64,000 nt of DNA from Variovorax sp. CF313 (GCF_000282635.1 NZ_AKIW01000085.1:1-64000), one strand, 5' to 3'. Shown: positions 43,644-54,333, counted from the first letter of the stretch. Numbers and translations: made by a program. Notes: generated by a model not told the origin, from the letters alone.

Positions 43644-44680
43644 CTAGTGCCCTGTCCCGCTGATACGTGAGCAAAGTCGATGCAGCTTCTCAAGGATCGA
43701 GTCGGCGGTGGCGGCCCACTTGAAAGGCTGGCATTCGGTGTTGTAGGCGGCAACGAAGCGATCAATACGTTGTACGAGCTGCTTGACGCTGGAGAATGAG
43801 CCGCGGCGGATGGTCTTGTCGGTGATGAGGGCGAAGAAGCGTTCGACCTGATTGAGCCAGGAGCTGTAGGTCGGAATGAAGTGAATGTGCCAGCGCGGGC
43901 GAGTCGCCAACCACGCCTTGATCTGCGCATGGCTGTGGGTGGCGTAGTTGTCGACGATGCAGTGGATGTCCAGCCCGGGCGGCACGGCCTTGTCAATCTC
44001 ACGCAGGAACGACGGGAACTCCTGATGCCGATGGCGCGGCTTGCACGCCGCAAGCACCGCACCGTTGAGCACGTTCAGCGCCGCGAACAGCGTGGTTGTG
44101 CCATGGCGCTTGTAGTCGTGGGTGACGCCCTCGACATAGCCGAACCCCATGGGCAGCATTGGTTGTGTGCGCTCCAGCGCCCGGCACTGACTTTTCTCGT
44201 CCACGCAGATGACCAGCGCGTTGTCCGGTGGGATCAGATACAGGCCGATCACATCGCGCAGCTTCTCGATGACGAACGAGTCGTTGGACAGCTTGAAGCT
44301 GTCGGTACGGTGCGGCTGCAGGCCAAAGAGTTGGACGCAGCGCTGCAAACTGGTCCTGGAGATGCCTGTCTCGGCGGCCACCGTGCGCACGCTCGGTGCG
44401 TCGAGCCGTTGGCCGGCTTGGTGAGCAGCGTGGTTTTGATCAGGTGCTCCACGCGTTCGTCGTCGATCGTGCGCGGCTTATCCGGGCGCACGTCGTCGTG
44501 CAGGCCTGCGATGCGTCGCTCGATGAACCGTGCCCGCCACTTGCCCACCGTCTGCTTGGTCAGCTTCAGCCGTGCGGCGATCGCGTTGTTCGGCTCGCAG
44601 AGCTTGCACCAGCACTGCAAGGGTTCAAAGTCCGAGTTCAGGGAGAGTTGCTCTCTACTCCCTCGCGGGTCTACTACCAA
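43644..44680 (-). mobile_element. IS630 family transposase, frameshifted and truncated
   Basis: The C-terminal frame (43644-44390) has the DDE domain: VICVDEKSQCRALERTQP, IHCIVDNYATHSHAQI and FIPTYSSWLNQVERFFAL, carrying the D, D and E. The N-terminal frame (up to about 44680) has AIAARLKLTKQTVGKWRARF, then LLTKPANGSTH. The reading frame shifts near 44391-44397, where the family sequence suggests one base is missing. The first 40 or so residues usual in IS630 transposases are also absent or degenerate, so the element is probably inactive. I could not define its ends. Confidence 0.85.
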
Positions 44681-44684
44681 CTGA

Positions 44685-44923
44685 GTGACCTCCGGTCGGT
44701 GATCGCAAATTCAGCTGGCGAAACTCGATCGCTCGCGCTCTGTCTAGGGATGAGACACTGGGATGGATTCGTTCGCGAGGATTGTCTGCGCAGATCATTG
44801 CCATCGATCAGCCATGGGGGCTTCAAGAAGCTCAGCGAACTTGTCAGGAAGCAGGCCTACCTCGAGGTGGCCGATGCCCCAGACGGCACCGGCTTCGTTC
44901 ATGTCGAAGTTCGTCCCAGATAG
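44685..44923 (+). pseudogene. Fragment resembling the end of an OST-HTH/LOTUS-domain (NYN) protein
   Basis: The open frame ends with FKKLSELVRKQAYLEV, then a short acidic turn and GFVHVEVRPR. This resembles the last helix and beta-hairpin of LOTUS domains found in NYN-nuclease proteins (pattern G-x-x-K-L-S-x-L-V-R...V-x-V). There is no start codon or upstream domain because the sequence meets the IS630 remnant. Recognition is tentative. The stretch 44924-44991 holds nothing recognisable. Confidence 0.3.
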
Positions 44924-44991
44924 AACAACTTTAGGTGGCCAACGCGGCGCCGCACGACAGGGCGCTGCGCTGTTGATTGCCACCAAAAATT

Positions 44992-45426
44992 GACCCTCTA
45001 AAGCCAGTAATTTCCGTCTAAGACTGACCCACGTAAAACTCTACCCTGCTCATTTTTAAAGCAGGGGATCCTAGGAGTGATAGACGTGGCGACATTGAGT
45101 GTCATCAGACGCTGGGCCCTGCGCGAGCAGATGTCCATCCGCGAGATCGCAAGGCGTACAGGCCTGTCTCGCAACACCGTAAAGAAGTACCTGCGAGCGG
45201 GCGAAGAAGAGCCGCGCTACGCCAAGCGGGCGAGCTCGAGCAAGCTCGATCCCTATGCCGAGAAGCTCGCGACCTGGCTCGCGATCGAGGCCACCAAATC
45301 GCGGAAACAGCGGCGCAATCTGCGGCAGATCCACACAAAAAGGAGAACACCAAGCACTTATCCACACCGTGAAGCCTTCAGGCTCACAAAGCGGGTGGGT
45401 CAGTATTCGATGGAAATCTCGGGTCA
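44992..45426 (+). mobile_element. Internally deleted IS21-family element (435 bp)
   Basis: The element is bounded by TGACCC (44992) and GGGTCA (ending 45426). Inside, CTGACCCAC at 45024-45032 is the exact reverse complement of GTGGGTCAG at 45395-45403, and the match continues outward for about 15 more bases with few mismatches (GGAAAT is kept in both). Multiple inverted terminal repeats are normal for IS21. Only the start of istA remains between them; the rest of istA and all of istB are gone. No obvious target duplication is seen. Confidence 0.75.
45077..45345 (+). pseudogene. istA: istA (IS21 transposase) N-terminal fragment
   Basis: From a GTG after GGAG the frame reads IDVATLSVIRRWALREQMSI, then REIARRTGLSRNTVKKYLRA, the HTH of IS21 IstA proteins. 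Homology continues through KLATWLAIEATKSRKQRRNL and ends near residue 90; beyond it the frame runs on without IstA similarity into the right terminal repeat. The catalytic DDE domain is missing, so this is a remnant. Confidence 0.85.
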
Positions 45427-46227
45427 GAGATCGGCGGAATCCAACAGAACGGGTATTGGCACCGCTTTCGACCGCATCTCGCTGATTCGCAAGCCGATCT
45501 GGTGTCCGATGCGCGCCTGCAGGCGGTCACGATGCGCATGGCGCTGAACCATACTTCCGGTCTGCCCAACTGGGCTGGCGGACCTCTGGGCTTCGATCGC
45601 AAGCCCGGCGAGCGGTGGCAATACTCGGGCGAAGGCTACGTGCTGCTGCAGCGCGCCGTCGAGGCGGTCACGAACGAGAAGCTCGACGACTTCATGGAGC
45701 GCCAGGTGTTCCAGCCGCTCGGCATGACCCGCAGCGGATACTCGAGCAAGCCGCGCCTGGAGAAATACATCGTCCCACGCGTGGGCAAGGGTGGCGCACC
45801 GATGAAGCTGCGGCCTTTCCTCACGCCAGTGTCCGCGTTCACGCTCTACACCAGCGCGCACGACTACGGCCTCTTCCTCGCGGCGCTGCTCAACGATGAA
45901 CGCTCGCTGCGACAGATCGTCGAGTCCCCAGTGCCGGTGAACCCGAAGCTGAATCTGAGCTGGGGACTGGGCTGGGGCCTCGAACAAGACAAGGCCGACA
46001 CCCTCATCTGGCACTGGGGCAACAACCCCGGCTACCGAGCCTTCGTGATCGCATCGCCGCGAACTGGAGACGGCTTCATCATGTTCACCAACAGCGATGG
46101 CGGCCTGCGGCTGGCCGAGCCGCTGAGCAACAAGATCCTGCCGGGACCGCACAAGCTGTTCCGTTTCCATCTGCTGCGCGAAGGGCTCGACAACCTGCTT
46201 TGCGAGACGTTCGATGTCTGCCTCTAG
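45427..46227 (+). pseudogene. Serine beta-lactamase-fold hydrolase, N-terminally truncated
   Basis: The frame from about 45502 (SDARLQAVTMRMALNHTSGL) to the stop at 46227 matches the class C beta-lactamase/penicillin-binding-protein-like hydrolases: WQYSGEGYVLLQRAVE supplies the tyrosine motif, FQPLGMTRSGYS follows, and WHWGNNPGYRAF is the third motif. The N-terminal part with the S-x-x-K nucleophile is absent. In its place are about 25 in-frame residues of unrelated sequence running straight into the IS21 end. Without the serine it cannot be a working hydrolase, so I treat it as a broken gene. Confidence 0.75.
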
Positions 46228-46401
46228 CATCGGCCTGCGAGTCAACCAGCAGGCAGCTACCTTCGACATCGACATCGAAGATCTTCTACCCCGCGGTGCA
46301 TGAAGGCGCGCGCCGCCCGCGGCCTGGACCTGGTCGCCATGCGCGGGCAACTGGCCGCGCGCAAGGAAGAGCTGATGGAGGAACTCGGCGCCATGGCCTG
46401 A
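46214..46401 (+). other. Two overlapping small ORFs of unknown origin
   Basis: ORF a (46214-46303, 29 residues) ends TFDIDIEDLLPRGA; ORF b (46300-46401, 33 residues) reads MKARAARGLDLVAMRGQLAA and then RKEELMEELGAMA. They join by an ATGA overlap. Neither has a clear ribosome site, and ORF a starts inside the end of the beta-lactamase remnant. They may be the debris of a larger gene lost at this junction. I recognise no family. The remaining 35 bases before the katG regulatory region are featureless. Confidence 0.25.
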
Positions 46402-46436
46402 GTTCGCGCGCAGGGGTTCTCCGCAAGACCGAAGGC

Positions 46437-46479
46437 GATCTCATAGCAGTGCGCTATGAGATCAATATGCTCAATCTGG
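46437..46479 (+). promoter_or_regulatory. OxyR-like tandem binding site upstream of katG
   Basis: GATCTCATAG (46437-46446) and CTATGAGATC (46454-46463) are perfect 10-base inverted arms around 7 nt, containing the OxyR half-site pair ATAG-N7-CTAT. Exactly 22 bases after the first ATAG a second, degenerate pair reads ATAT-N7-CTGG (46465-46479). Two such pairs one helical repeat apart are the known tetrameric OxyR footprint. It ends directly at the -35 element of the katG promoter, the position expected of an activator. Confidence 0.7.
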
Positions 46480-46508
46480 TTGTTGAAGGGACAGTCCAAA
46501 CCTAGACT
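46480..46508 (+). promoter_or_regulatory. Sigma-70-type promoter of katG
   Basis: TTGTTG (46480-46485) and TAGACT (46503-46508) are separated by 17 bases, the optimal spacing. The -35 abuts the OxyR-like site. Transcription would begin near 46515, about 34 bases before the katG start. Confidence 0.6.
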
Positions 46509-46548
46509 GGCTCCGATCGCGAGTGATCGACAACCAAAGGAGAACCCC

Positions 46549-48747
<2,199 letters not shown>

Positions 48748-48787
48748 TTGCGGGCGGCCGGTCGCGGCCGCGCCGAGCAGCAATACA

Positions 48788-48828
48788 GCCCGAGCCTGGT
48801 TCCGGAGAGTCCCGAACCAGGCTCGGGC
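48788..48828 (+). terminator. Strong hairpin between katG and the AhpD-like gene
   Basis: GCCCGAGCCTGGTTC and GAACCAGGCTCGGGC pair over 15 bases with an 11-nt loop. It lies 40 bases after the katG stop and ends 40 bases before the next ATG. There is no T-run, so it may be a Rho-independent terminator of poor type, an mRNA stabiliser or a processing site that sets the ratio of the two proteins. Confidence 0.55.
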
Positions 48829-48867
48829 GTATTCAAGGACAACAGCCTTCGACACCAGGAGCCTTGC

Positions 48868-49260
48868 ATGAAACCCCAGCCCATCGAATACGCCGCCGCT
48901 TCCGAGGAAGTCAGGGCGGTCTTCGACGACATCAGGACCACGCGCAACGTGCCGGACGTCAACAATTTCTGGAAGTACCTCGCCAACGACCCGGCCACGC
49001 TCAGGCGCACCTGGAGCAGCCTCAAGGAAGTGATGGCGCCCGGCGCGCTCGACCCGGTCGTGAAGGAGATGGTCTATCTCGCCGTGAGCGTCACCAACAG
49101 CTGCGGCTATTGCATCGCGAGCCATCACGCCGGTGCCGAGAAGGCCGGCATGACGCCCGCGATGTTCGCCGAGCTGATGGCCGTGGTCGGCATGGCCAAC
49201 GAGACCAACCGGCTGGTGAACGGCTACCGCGTGCCCGTCGATCCGGCCTTCGACAAATAG
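48868..49260 (+). CDS. Carboxymuconolactone decarboxylase family protein (AhpD-like)
   Basis: A 130-residue all-helical protein. SCGYCIASHHAGAEKAGM contains the C-x-x-C-x-x-x-H redox centre of AhpD, the reducing partner of alkyl hydroperoxide reductases, rather than the decarboxylase active site. A GGAG site precedes the ATG at 48868. Its place next to katG suggests peroxide defence. It converges with putA, with 20 bases between the stops. Confidence 0.88.
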   Translation: MKPQPIEYAAASEEVRAVFDDIRTTRNVPDVNNFWKYLANDPATLRRTWSSLKEVMAPGALDPVVKEMVYLAVSVTNSCGYCIASHHAGAEKAGMTPAMFAELMAVVGMANETNRLVNGYRVPVDPAFDK

Positions 49261-49280
49261 CGGGTGTCGGCGGCGCGCGT

Positions 49281-52200
49281 TCAGCCGATCGTCATCAGGC
49301 TCGCGTTGCCTCCGGCCGCGGCCGTGTTGATGCTGAGTGCGCGCTCCACCACGAGGCTTTCGAGCGGTATGTCCGCGTCGCCGGGCGCGAAGGCGCGTAC
49401 GCCGACGATCGGGCCCGGGCGCGCCGCGATGCGCTGCATCACGCCCGGCAGGCCTTGCGCGCTGCCGTGGCGCAGCGCGGCGTCGAACACCACTGTGTCG
49501 GACGCCCAGTCGTTCGCGATGGCCACGCACTGCTGCACTTCGGCCGGCAGCGAAGCGCGAAGGCCCTGCGCGGCGGCGTCGGCGGGCCAGATCGCGGTGC
49601 TGCCGACCGACAGCACGGCGGCCAGCTGCGCCAGCCGGTCCGCTTCTGCATCCGCACCCGGGTCGACCAGGCACAGCACCGCTTCGCGCGGCGCCAGCGT
49701 GTAGACGTTGCGCTCGCCGGTCGGGCCGGCCAGCGTGCGCGAACTGCCCGAGCGCGACTGCGCGGCAAAGCGCGCGCATTGCGCCGCCAGCGCGGGGCGG
49801 CCGGTGGCTTGCGCCCAGCGCGACAGCGCCGACAGTCCGGCCTGCGGCGCCGAAGCGGCATCCGCCACCGCGCGCGCCATCGCATCGTCGGGCCGCGCCG
49901 ACAGCATGCGCAGCATGTACAGCGGCCCGCCGGCCTTCGGCCCGGTGCCCGACAGGCCCTCGCCGCCGAACGGCTGCACGCCCACCACCGCGCCGACGAT
50001 GTTGCGGTTCACATAGACGTTGCCCGCCTTGGCGTTCTCCACGATCTGCGCGATGGTTTCGTCGATGCGCGTGTGCACGCCCAGCGTCAGCCCGTAGCCC
50101 GTGCCGTTGATCTGCCCGACCAGCGCACCCAGGTCGCGGCGGCGGTAGCGCACGAGGTGCAGCACCGGTCCGAACACCTCGCGCTGTAGCTCCGCGATGC
50201 TGTCGAGCTCGATCAGCGTGGGCACCACGTAGGTGCCGTTGCGCGTGTCGTGCGCGTATTCGCGGGCCTGGCGGAAGACCTTGCGGCCCTTCGAGCGCAT
50301 GGCCGCGATGTGGCGCTCGATGCCGTCGCGCGCCTCGGCGTCGATCACCGGGCCGACGTCGACGGCCAGCCGCGCGGGGTTGCCGATGGAGGCCTCGGCC
50401 ATCGCGCCCTTGAGCATCTCGACGAGCCGGTCGGCAGCTTCCTCCTGCACGCACAGCACGCGCAGCGCGGAGCAGCGTTGTCCGGCGCTGTCGAAGGCCG
50501 AGGCCATCACGTCCGCGACCACCTGCTCCACGAGCGCCGACGAGTCGACGATCATCGCGTTCTGCCCGCCGGTCTCCGCGATGAGCGGCACGGGTGCGCC
50601 ATGCGCGCCCAGCCGCTGCGAGAGCGTCTTCTGCAGGATGCGCGCCACCTCCGTCGAGCCGGTGAACATCACGCCCTGCACGCGCGCGTCCGCCACCAGC
50701 GCGGCGCCGACGGTTTCGCCCCGGCCGGGCAGCAGCTGCACCGCGGCGCGCGGCACGCCGGCCTCCCACAGCACGCGCACCGCCTCGGCCGCGACGAGCG
50801 GTGTCTGCTCGGCTGGCTTGGCCAGCACCGGATTGCCCGCCGCGAGCGCGGCCGCCACCTGGCCGGTGAAGATCGCCAGTGGAAAGTTCCACGGGCTGAT
50901 GCAGACCATCGGGCCGAGCGCGCGGTGGGTGTCGTTCGAGAAGTCGCTGCGCGCCTGCGCCGCGTAGTAGCGCAGGAAGTCGACAGCCTCGCGCACTTCG
51001 GCGATGGCGTTGGCGAACGTTTTTCCGGCCTCGCGCGTCAGCAGGCCGAGCAGCCGGGGCATGCCTTCCTCGAGCTTGCCGGCGGCGCGTTCGAGCAGGG
51101 CGGCGCGTTCGGCGGGTGGCGTGGCGGCCCATGCCGGAGCGATGCCATGGGCCTGGGCAATGGCCGATTCGACGTCGGCCAGCGTGGCTTCCTGCACCTG
51201 TCCGACGATGTCGCGATGGTCGGCGGGATTGGCGACGTCGGCCGCCTCGCCGTGCGGCACGGCTTGCGCGAGCATCGGCGCCGCGTGCCAGTTTTCAAGG
51301 GCGCTGCCGGCCAGCGCATGGCCCAGTGCGCGAAGGCTGTCGTCGTTTGCGAGGTCGAGCCCTTGCGAGTTGGCGCGCTGCTGGCCGTACAGCGCCGCGG
51401 GCAGCGCAATGGCCGGATGCGGCAGGCCCATCGTGCCTTCCTGCGCAGCCATGCGCTCGACCGTGGCGACCGGGTCTTCCACCAGCGCGTCGAGCGGGAT
51501 CGCCGGGTCCGCGATGCGGTTCACGAACGAGGTGTTGGCACCGTTCTCCAGCAGGCGGCGCACCAGGTAGGCCAGCAGCGTCTCGTGCGTGCCCACCGGC
51601 GCGTAGATGCGGCACGGCCGCCCGAGCGGGCCGACCACCTGTTCGTACAGCGGCTCGCCCATGCCGTGCAGGCACTGGAACTCGTATTGCCCCGGCTGAT
51701 AGCGCGACGGCTCCGCCATCGTGTAGATCGCGGCCAGCGTGTGGGCGTTGTGGGTCGCGAACTGCGGGTAGACGGCATCGGGCGCATCGAGCAGCTTGCG
51801 CGCGCAGGCGAGGTACGACACGTCGGTGTAGGCCTTGCGCGTGTAGACCGGGTAGCCGCCGAGCCCGTCGATCTGCGCGCGCTTGATCTCGCTGTCCCAG
51901 TAGGCGCCTTTCACCAGGCGCACCATCAGCCGGTGCCGGCTGCGGCGCGCGAGATCGACCACGAAGTCGATCACGAACGGGCAGCGCTTCTGGTACGCCT
52001 GGATCACGAAGCCGATCCCGTTCCAGCCCGCGAGCGCCGGCTCGAAGCACAGCCGCTCCAGCAGGTCGAGCGAGAGTTCGAGGCGGTCGGCTTCCTCGGC
52101 GTCGATGTTCAGGCCGATGTCGTACTGCTGCGCCAGCAGCGCGAGCTCGCGCAGCACCGGATACAGCTCGGCCATCACACGCGCGTACTGCGCGCGGCTG

Positions 52201-53009
52201 TAGCGCGGGTGCAGCGCAGAGAGCTTGATCGAGATGCCCGGCCCTTCGTACACGCCGCGGTGGTTCGAGGCCTTGCCGATCGCGTGGATCGCCTCTTCGT
52301 AGGCCATGCGGTAGCGCTTCGCGTCTTCCATGGTGAGCGCCGCTTCGCCGAGCATGTCGTACGAATAGCGAAAGCCCTTGGCCTCCAGCTCGCGCGCATT
52401 GCCGAGCGCCTGTGCGATGGTTTCGCCGGTGACGAACTGCTCGCCCATCATGCGCATCGCCATGTCCACGCCCTTGCGGATCAGCGGCTCGCCGCCCTTG
52501 CCGATCAGGCGCGTGAGCACGGCTGACAGGCTGGTTTCGCTGTGCGTGGCCACGAGCTTGCCCGTCAGCAGCAGGCCCCAGGTCGCGGCGTTGACGAACA
52601 CCGAAGGGCTGCGGCCCGCATGCGATTGCCACTGGCCGTGCGCGATCTTGTCGCGGATCAGCGCGTTGCGCGTCTCGGCATCGGGAATGCGCAGCAGCGC
52701 CTCGGCCAGGCACATCAGCGCCACGCCTTCCTGCGACGACAGCGCGTATTCCTGCAGCAGGCCCTGCACGAGGCCGGCGCGGCCGCCTGCGTTCTTGCGG
52801 TCGCGCAATTGCTGCGCGACGCGGTGGGCGAGTTCCTGTGCTTCCTCTGCCTGGCCTTTGGGCAGCCGGGCCTGCGCGAGCAGCGGTGGCAGTGCCTGCG
52901 GTTCGGGGCGGCGACAGGCCGCTGTGATGAGGGCGCGCAGCGGCGAGGGATCGGGCGGCAGTCCGTCGGCGAATGCCGTGAAGGAAGAGGGCAGAGGGTC
53001 GGGGCTCAT
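49281..53009 (-). CDS. putA: Bifunctional proline dehydrogenase/L-glutamate gamma-semialdehyde dehydrogenase
   Basis: A 1242-residue PutA that oxidises proline to glutamate in two steps. The FAD-binding proline dehydrogenase barrel (about residues 150-500) shows SIKLSALHPRYSRAQYARV, RLVKGAYWDSEIKRAQ, QFATHNAHT and the C-terminal RRLLENGANTSFVNR. The aldehyde dehydrogenase half has ISPWNFPLAIF, the glycine motif GVMFTGSTEVA and the catalytic cysteine in DSAGQRCSALRVLC. About 200 residues follow as the usual C-terminal domain. The N-terminal ribbon-helix-helix of trifunctional PutAs is absent, so it probably does not repress itself. The start at 53009 is preferred over 53069. Confidence 0.95.
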   Translation of the reverse strand: MSPDPLPSSFTAFADGLPPDPSPLRALITAACRRPEPQALPPLLAQARLPKGQAEEAQELAHRVAQQLRDRKNAGGRAGLVQGLLQEYALSSQEGVALMCLAEALLRIPDAETRNALIRDKIAHGQWQSHAGRSPSVFVNAATWGLLLTGKLVATHSETSLSAVLTRLIGKGGEPLIRKGVDMAMRMMGEQFVTGETIAQALGNARELEAKGFRYSYDMLGEAALTMEDAKRYRMAYEEAIHAIGKASNHRGVYEGPGISIKLSALHPRYSRAQYARVMAELYPVLRELALLAQQYDIGLNIDAEEADRLELSLDLLERLCFEPALAGWNGIGFVIQAYQKRCPFVIDFVVDLARRSRHRLMVRLVKGAYWDSEIKRAQIDGLGGYPVYTRKAYTDVSYLACARKLLDAPDAVYPQFATHNAHTLAAIYTMAEPSRYQPGQYEFQCLHGMGEPLYEQVVGPLGRPCRIYAPVGTHETLLAYLVRRLLENGANTSFVNRIADPAIPLDALVEDPVATVERMAAQEGTMGLPHPAIALPAALYGQQRANSQGLDLANDDSLRALGHALAGSALENWHAAPMLAQAVPHGEAADVANPADHRDIVGQVQEATLADVESAIAQAHGIAPAWAATPPAERAALLERAAGKLEEGMPRLLGLLTREAGKTFANAIAEVREAVDFLRYYAAQARSDFSNDTHRALGPMVCISPWNFPLAIFTGQVAAALAAGNPVLAKPAEQTPLVAAEAVRVLWEAGVPRAAVQLLPGRGETVGAALVADARVQGVMFTGSTEVARILQKTLSQRLGAHGAPVPLIAETGGQNAMIVDSSALVEQVVADVMASAFDSAGQRCSALRVLCVQEEAADRLVEMLKGAMAEASIGNPARLAVDVGPVIDAEARDGIERHIAAMRSKGRKVFRQAREYAHDTRNGTYVVPTLIELDSIAELQREVFGPVLHLVRYRRRDLGALVGQINGTGYGLTLGVHTRIDETIAQIVENAKAGNVYVNRNIVGAVVGVQPFGGEGLSGTGPKAGGPLYMLRMLSARPDDAMARAVADAASAPQAGLSALSRWAQATGRPALAAQCARFAAQSRSGSSRTLAGPTGERNVYTLAPREAVLCLVDPGADAEADRLAQLAAVLSVGSTAIWPADAAAQGLRASLPAEVQQCVAIANDWASDTVVFDAALRHGSAQGLPGVMQRIAARPGPIVGVRAFAPGDADIPLESLVVERALSINTAAAGGNASLMTIG

Positions 53010-53182
53010 GGGAGGTTTGTGCTGGGAATTGTTGGATGATCCGCGTCCCGATGCCGAATTTGTGTTCAAAGAACGGCGCTTCGGTAGAGTAAATCGCTAT
53101 GTAAAGCAGCGGACAAGTCAGGTTCGTCGCGGGCGGTGGGCAGAGAATCCGCGTTCCGTTCCATCCCGGGAGTCGCACGAAC

Positions 53183-54283
53183 ATGCTCAGCTACAGATGG
53201 TTCTTTTCCTTGGCCCTCGCGGCCGCGTGCATCGCGCCCTGGCCGACGCATGCGGCAACGGCCGATGCCTCCACCTGTTTGAGTTCGGCCGCCGCTGGAT
53301 GCTTCCGCAGCTTCACACCGCCAGGAGCCGGAGGCGCGCTGCACTACTACTCCTCGCTCGATCCCGATGCACCGGCGACAGGCGCCACCGCCGGGCCGAC
53401 GAAAGCGCTGATCGCCATGCACGGCCATTCGCGCGACGCCAACAAGACATTCGAGGCAGCGCTGAGCACCCTTCGCAACGCCGATACGCTCGGCGACACG
53501 CTGGTGATCGCGCCGCTCTTCCAGGTCGCGGCCGACAAGGCGGTGGCCGGACGCTGCAACACGGTGGGCGTGCCCGTCGCGCAGCCCGGCGACCTGCTGT
53601 GGACCTGCGGCTCCTGGCTCGAAGGCGCGCGCTCGGCCTCGGGCAGCCGCGTCGGGTCCTTCGCGGTGATGGACGCGCTGGTGGCCGACATCGCGCTGCG
53701 CTGGCCCAGCCTGCGCACCATCACCGTCGCGGGTTTCTCGGCGGGCGGACAGTTCGTGCAGCGCTACATCGCCTTCACGCAGCACGACGGCACGGCGGCG
53801 GGCAATCCGGCGATGCGCTACGTGGTGGCCGATCCGAGCACCTGGCTCTACTTCGATCCGGTGCGTCCGCAGCTCTCGCCTGACGGCGCCTCCGTGACCG
53901 GCTTCTCCGTGCCTGACGCATCCGCGTGCCCGCAGATGAACCGCTGGAAATACGGCACCGACGGCCTGCCCGCCTACTTCGGGCGCACCGCCGCGCAGGC
54001 GCGCCAGCAGTACGTGCAGGCCGACATCAGCTATCTCGAAGGCGCGCTGGACAGCAACGACGCGAAGGGCACGGCATACCGCGTGCTCGACAAGTCCTGC
54101 GCGGCGCTTGCGCAAGGCTCGTTTCGCATGCAGCGCGGCCTGGCCTACGCGCAGTACGACCGCAAGCTGCTCGCGCCGGACAAGCGCCGGGAGGTCGTGG
54201 TGGTGCCGGGCTGCGCGCACGACGTGGCCTGCGTGTTTCCCTCCGAGGCGGCACGCGCCGCGCTGGTCGGCCCTTCTCGCTGA
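53183..54283 (+). CDS. Secreted alpha/beta-hydrolase-like protein
   Basis: A 366-residue exported protein. A signal peptide (hydrophobic FFSLALAAACIAPW, cleavage near THA) is followed by an esterase-like fold: KALIAMHGHSRDANKTF at the oxyanion strand and TVAGFSAGGQFVQR with the nucleophile elbow G-F-S-A-G. A histidine candidate lies in VPGCAHDVACVFP near the C-terminus. Several cysteines suggest disulfides. It resembles polyhydroxyalkanoate-depolymerase-like or feruloyl-esterase-like hydrolases of unknown substrate. It stands alone, 173 bases from putA. Confidence 0.75.
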   Translation: MLSYRWFFSLALAAACIAPWPTHAATADASTCLSSAAAGCFRSFTPPGAGGALHYYSSLDPDAPATGATAGPTKALIAMHGHSRDANKTFEAALSTLRNADTLGDTLVIAPLFQVAADKAVAGRCNTVGVPVAQPGDLLWTCGSWLEGARSASGSRVGSFAVMDALVADIALRWPSLRTITVAGFSAGGQFVQRYIAFTQHDGTAAGNPAMRYVVADPSTWLYFDPVRPQLSPDGASVTGFSVPDASACPQMNRWKYGTDGLPAYFGRTAAQARQQYVQADISYLEGALDSNDAKGTAYRVLDKSCAALAQGSFRMQRGLAYAQYDRKLLAPDKRREVVVVPGCAHDVACVFPSEAARAALVGPSR

Positions 54284-54313
54284 TCCGAGCAGCCTGCCGG
54301 CGGGCTTGACGCG

Positions 54314-54333
54314 ATGTCCTTTATGATGGACAT
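54314..54333. promoter_or_regulatory. Inverted repeat overlapping the start of the XRE-cupin gene
   Basis: ATGTCC and GGACAT are perfect arms around 8 nt, immediately before or over the possible start codons of the regulator. Spacing between TGTC and GACA is 10, not 8, so it differs from the Crp/Fnr sites at 28-40 kb. Its placement suggests autoregulation by the XRE-cupin protein. Confidence 0.4.

Noticed and set aside
50250..52526. A 758-residue plus-strand frame opposite putA
   Set aside because: Complement of an intact putA with all catalytic motifs; no domain seen in the antisense frame.
54314..54333. Possible fifth member of the TGTC-N8-GACA operator family
   Set aside because: Here TGTC and GACA are 10 bases apart, the dyad sits on the start of an unrelated regulator gene, and no -10 lies at the shared distance.
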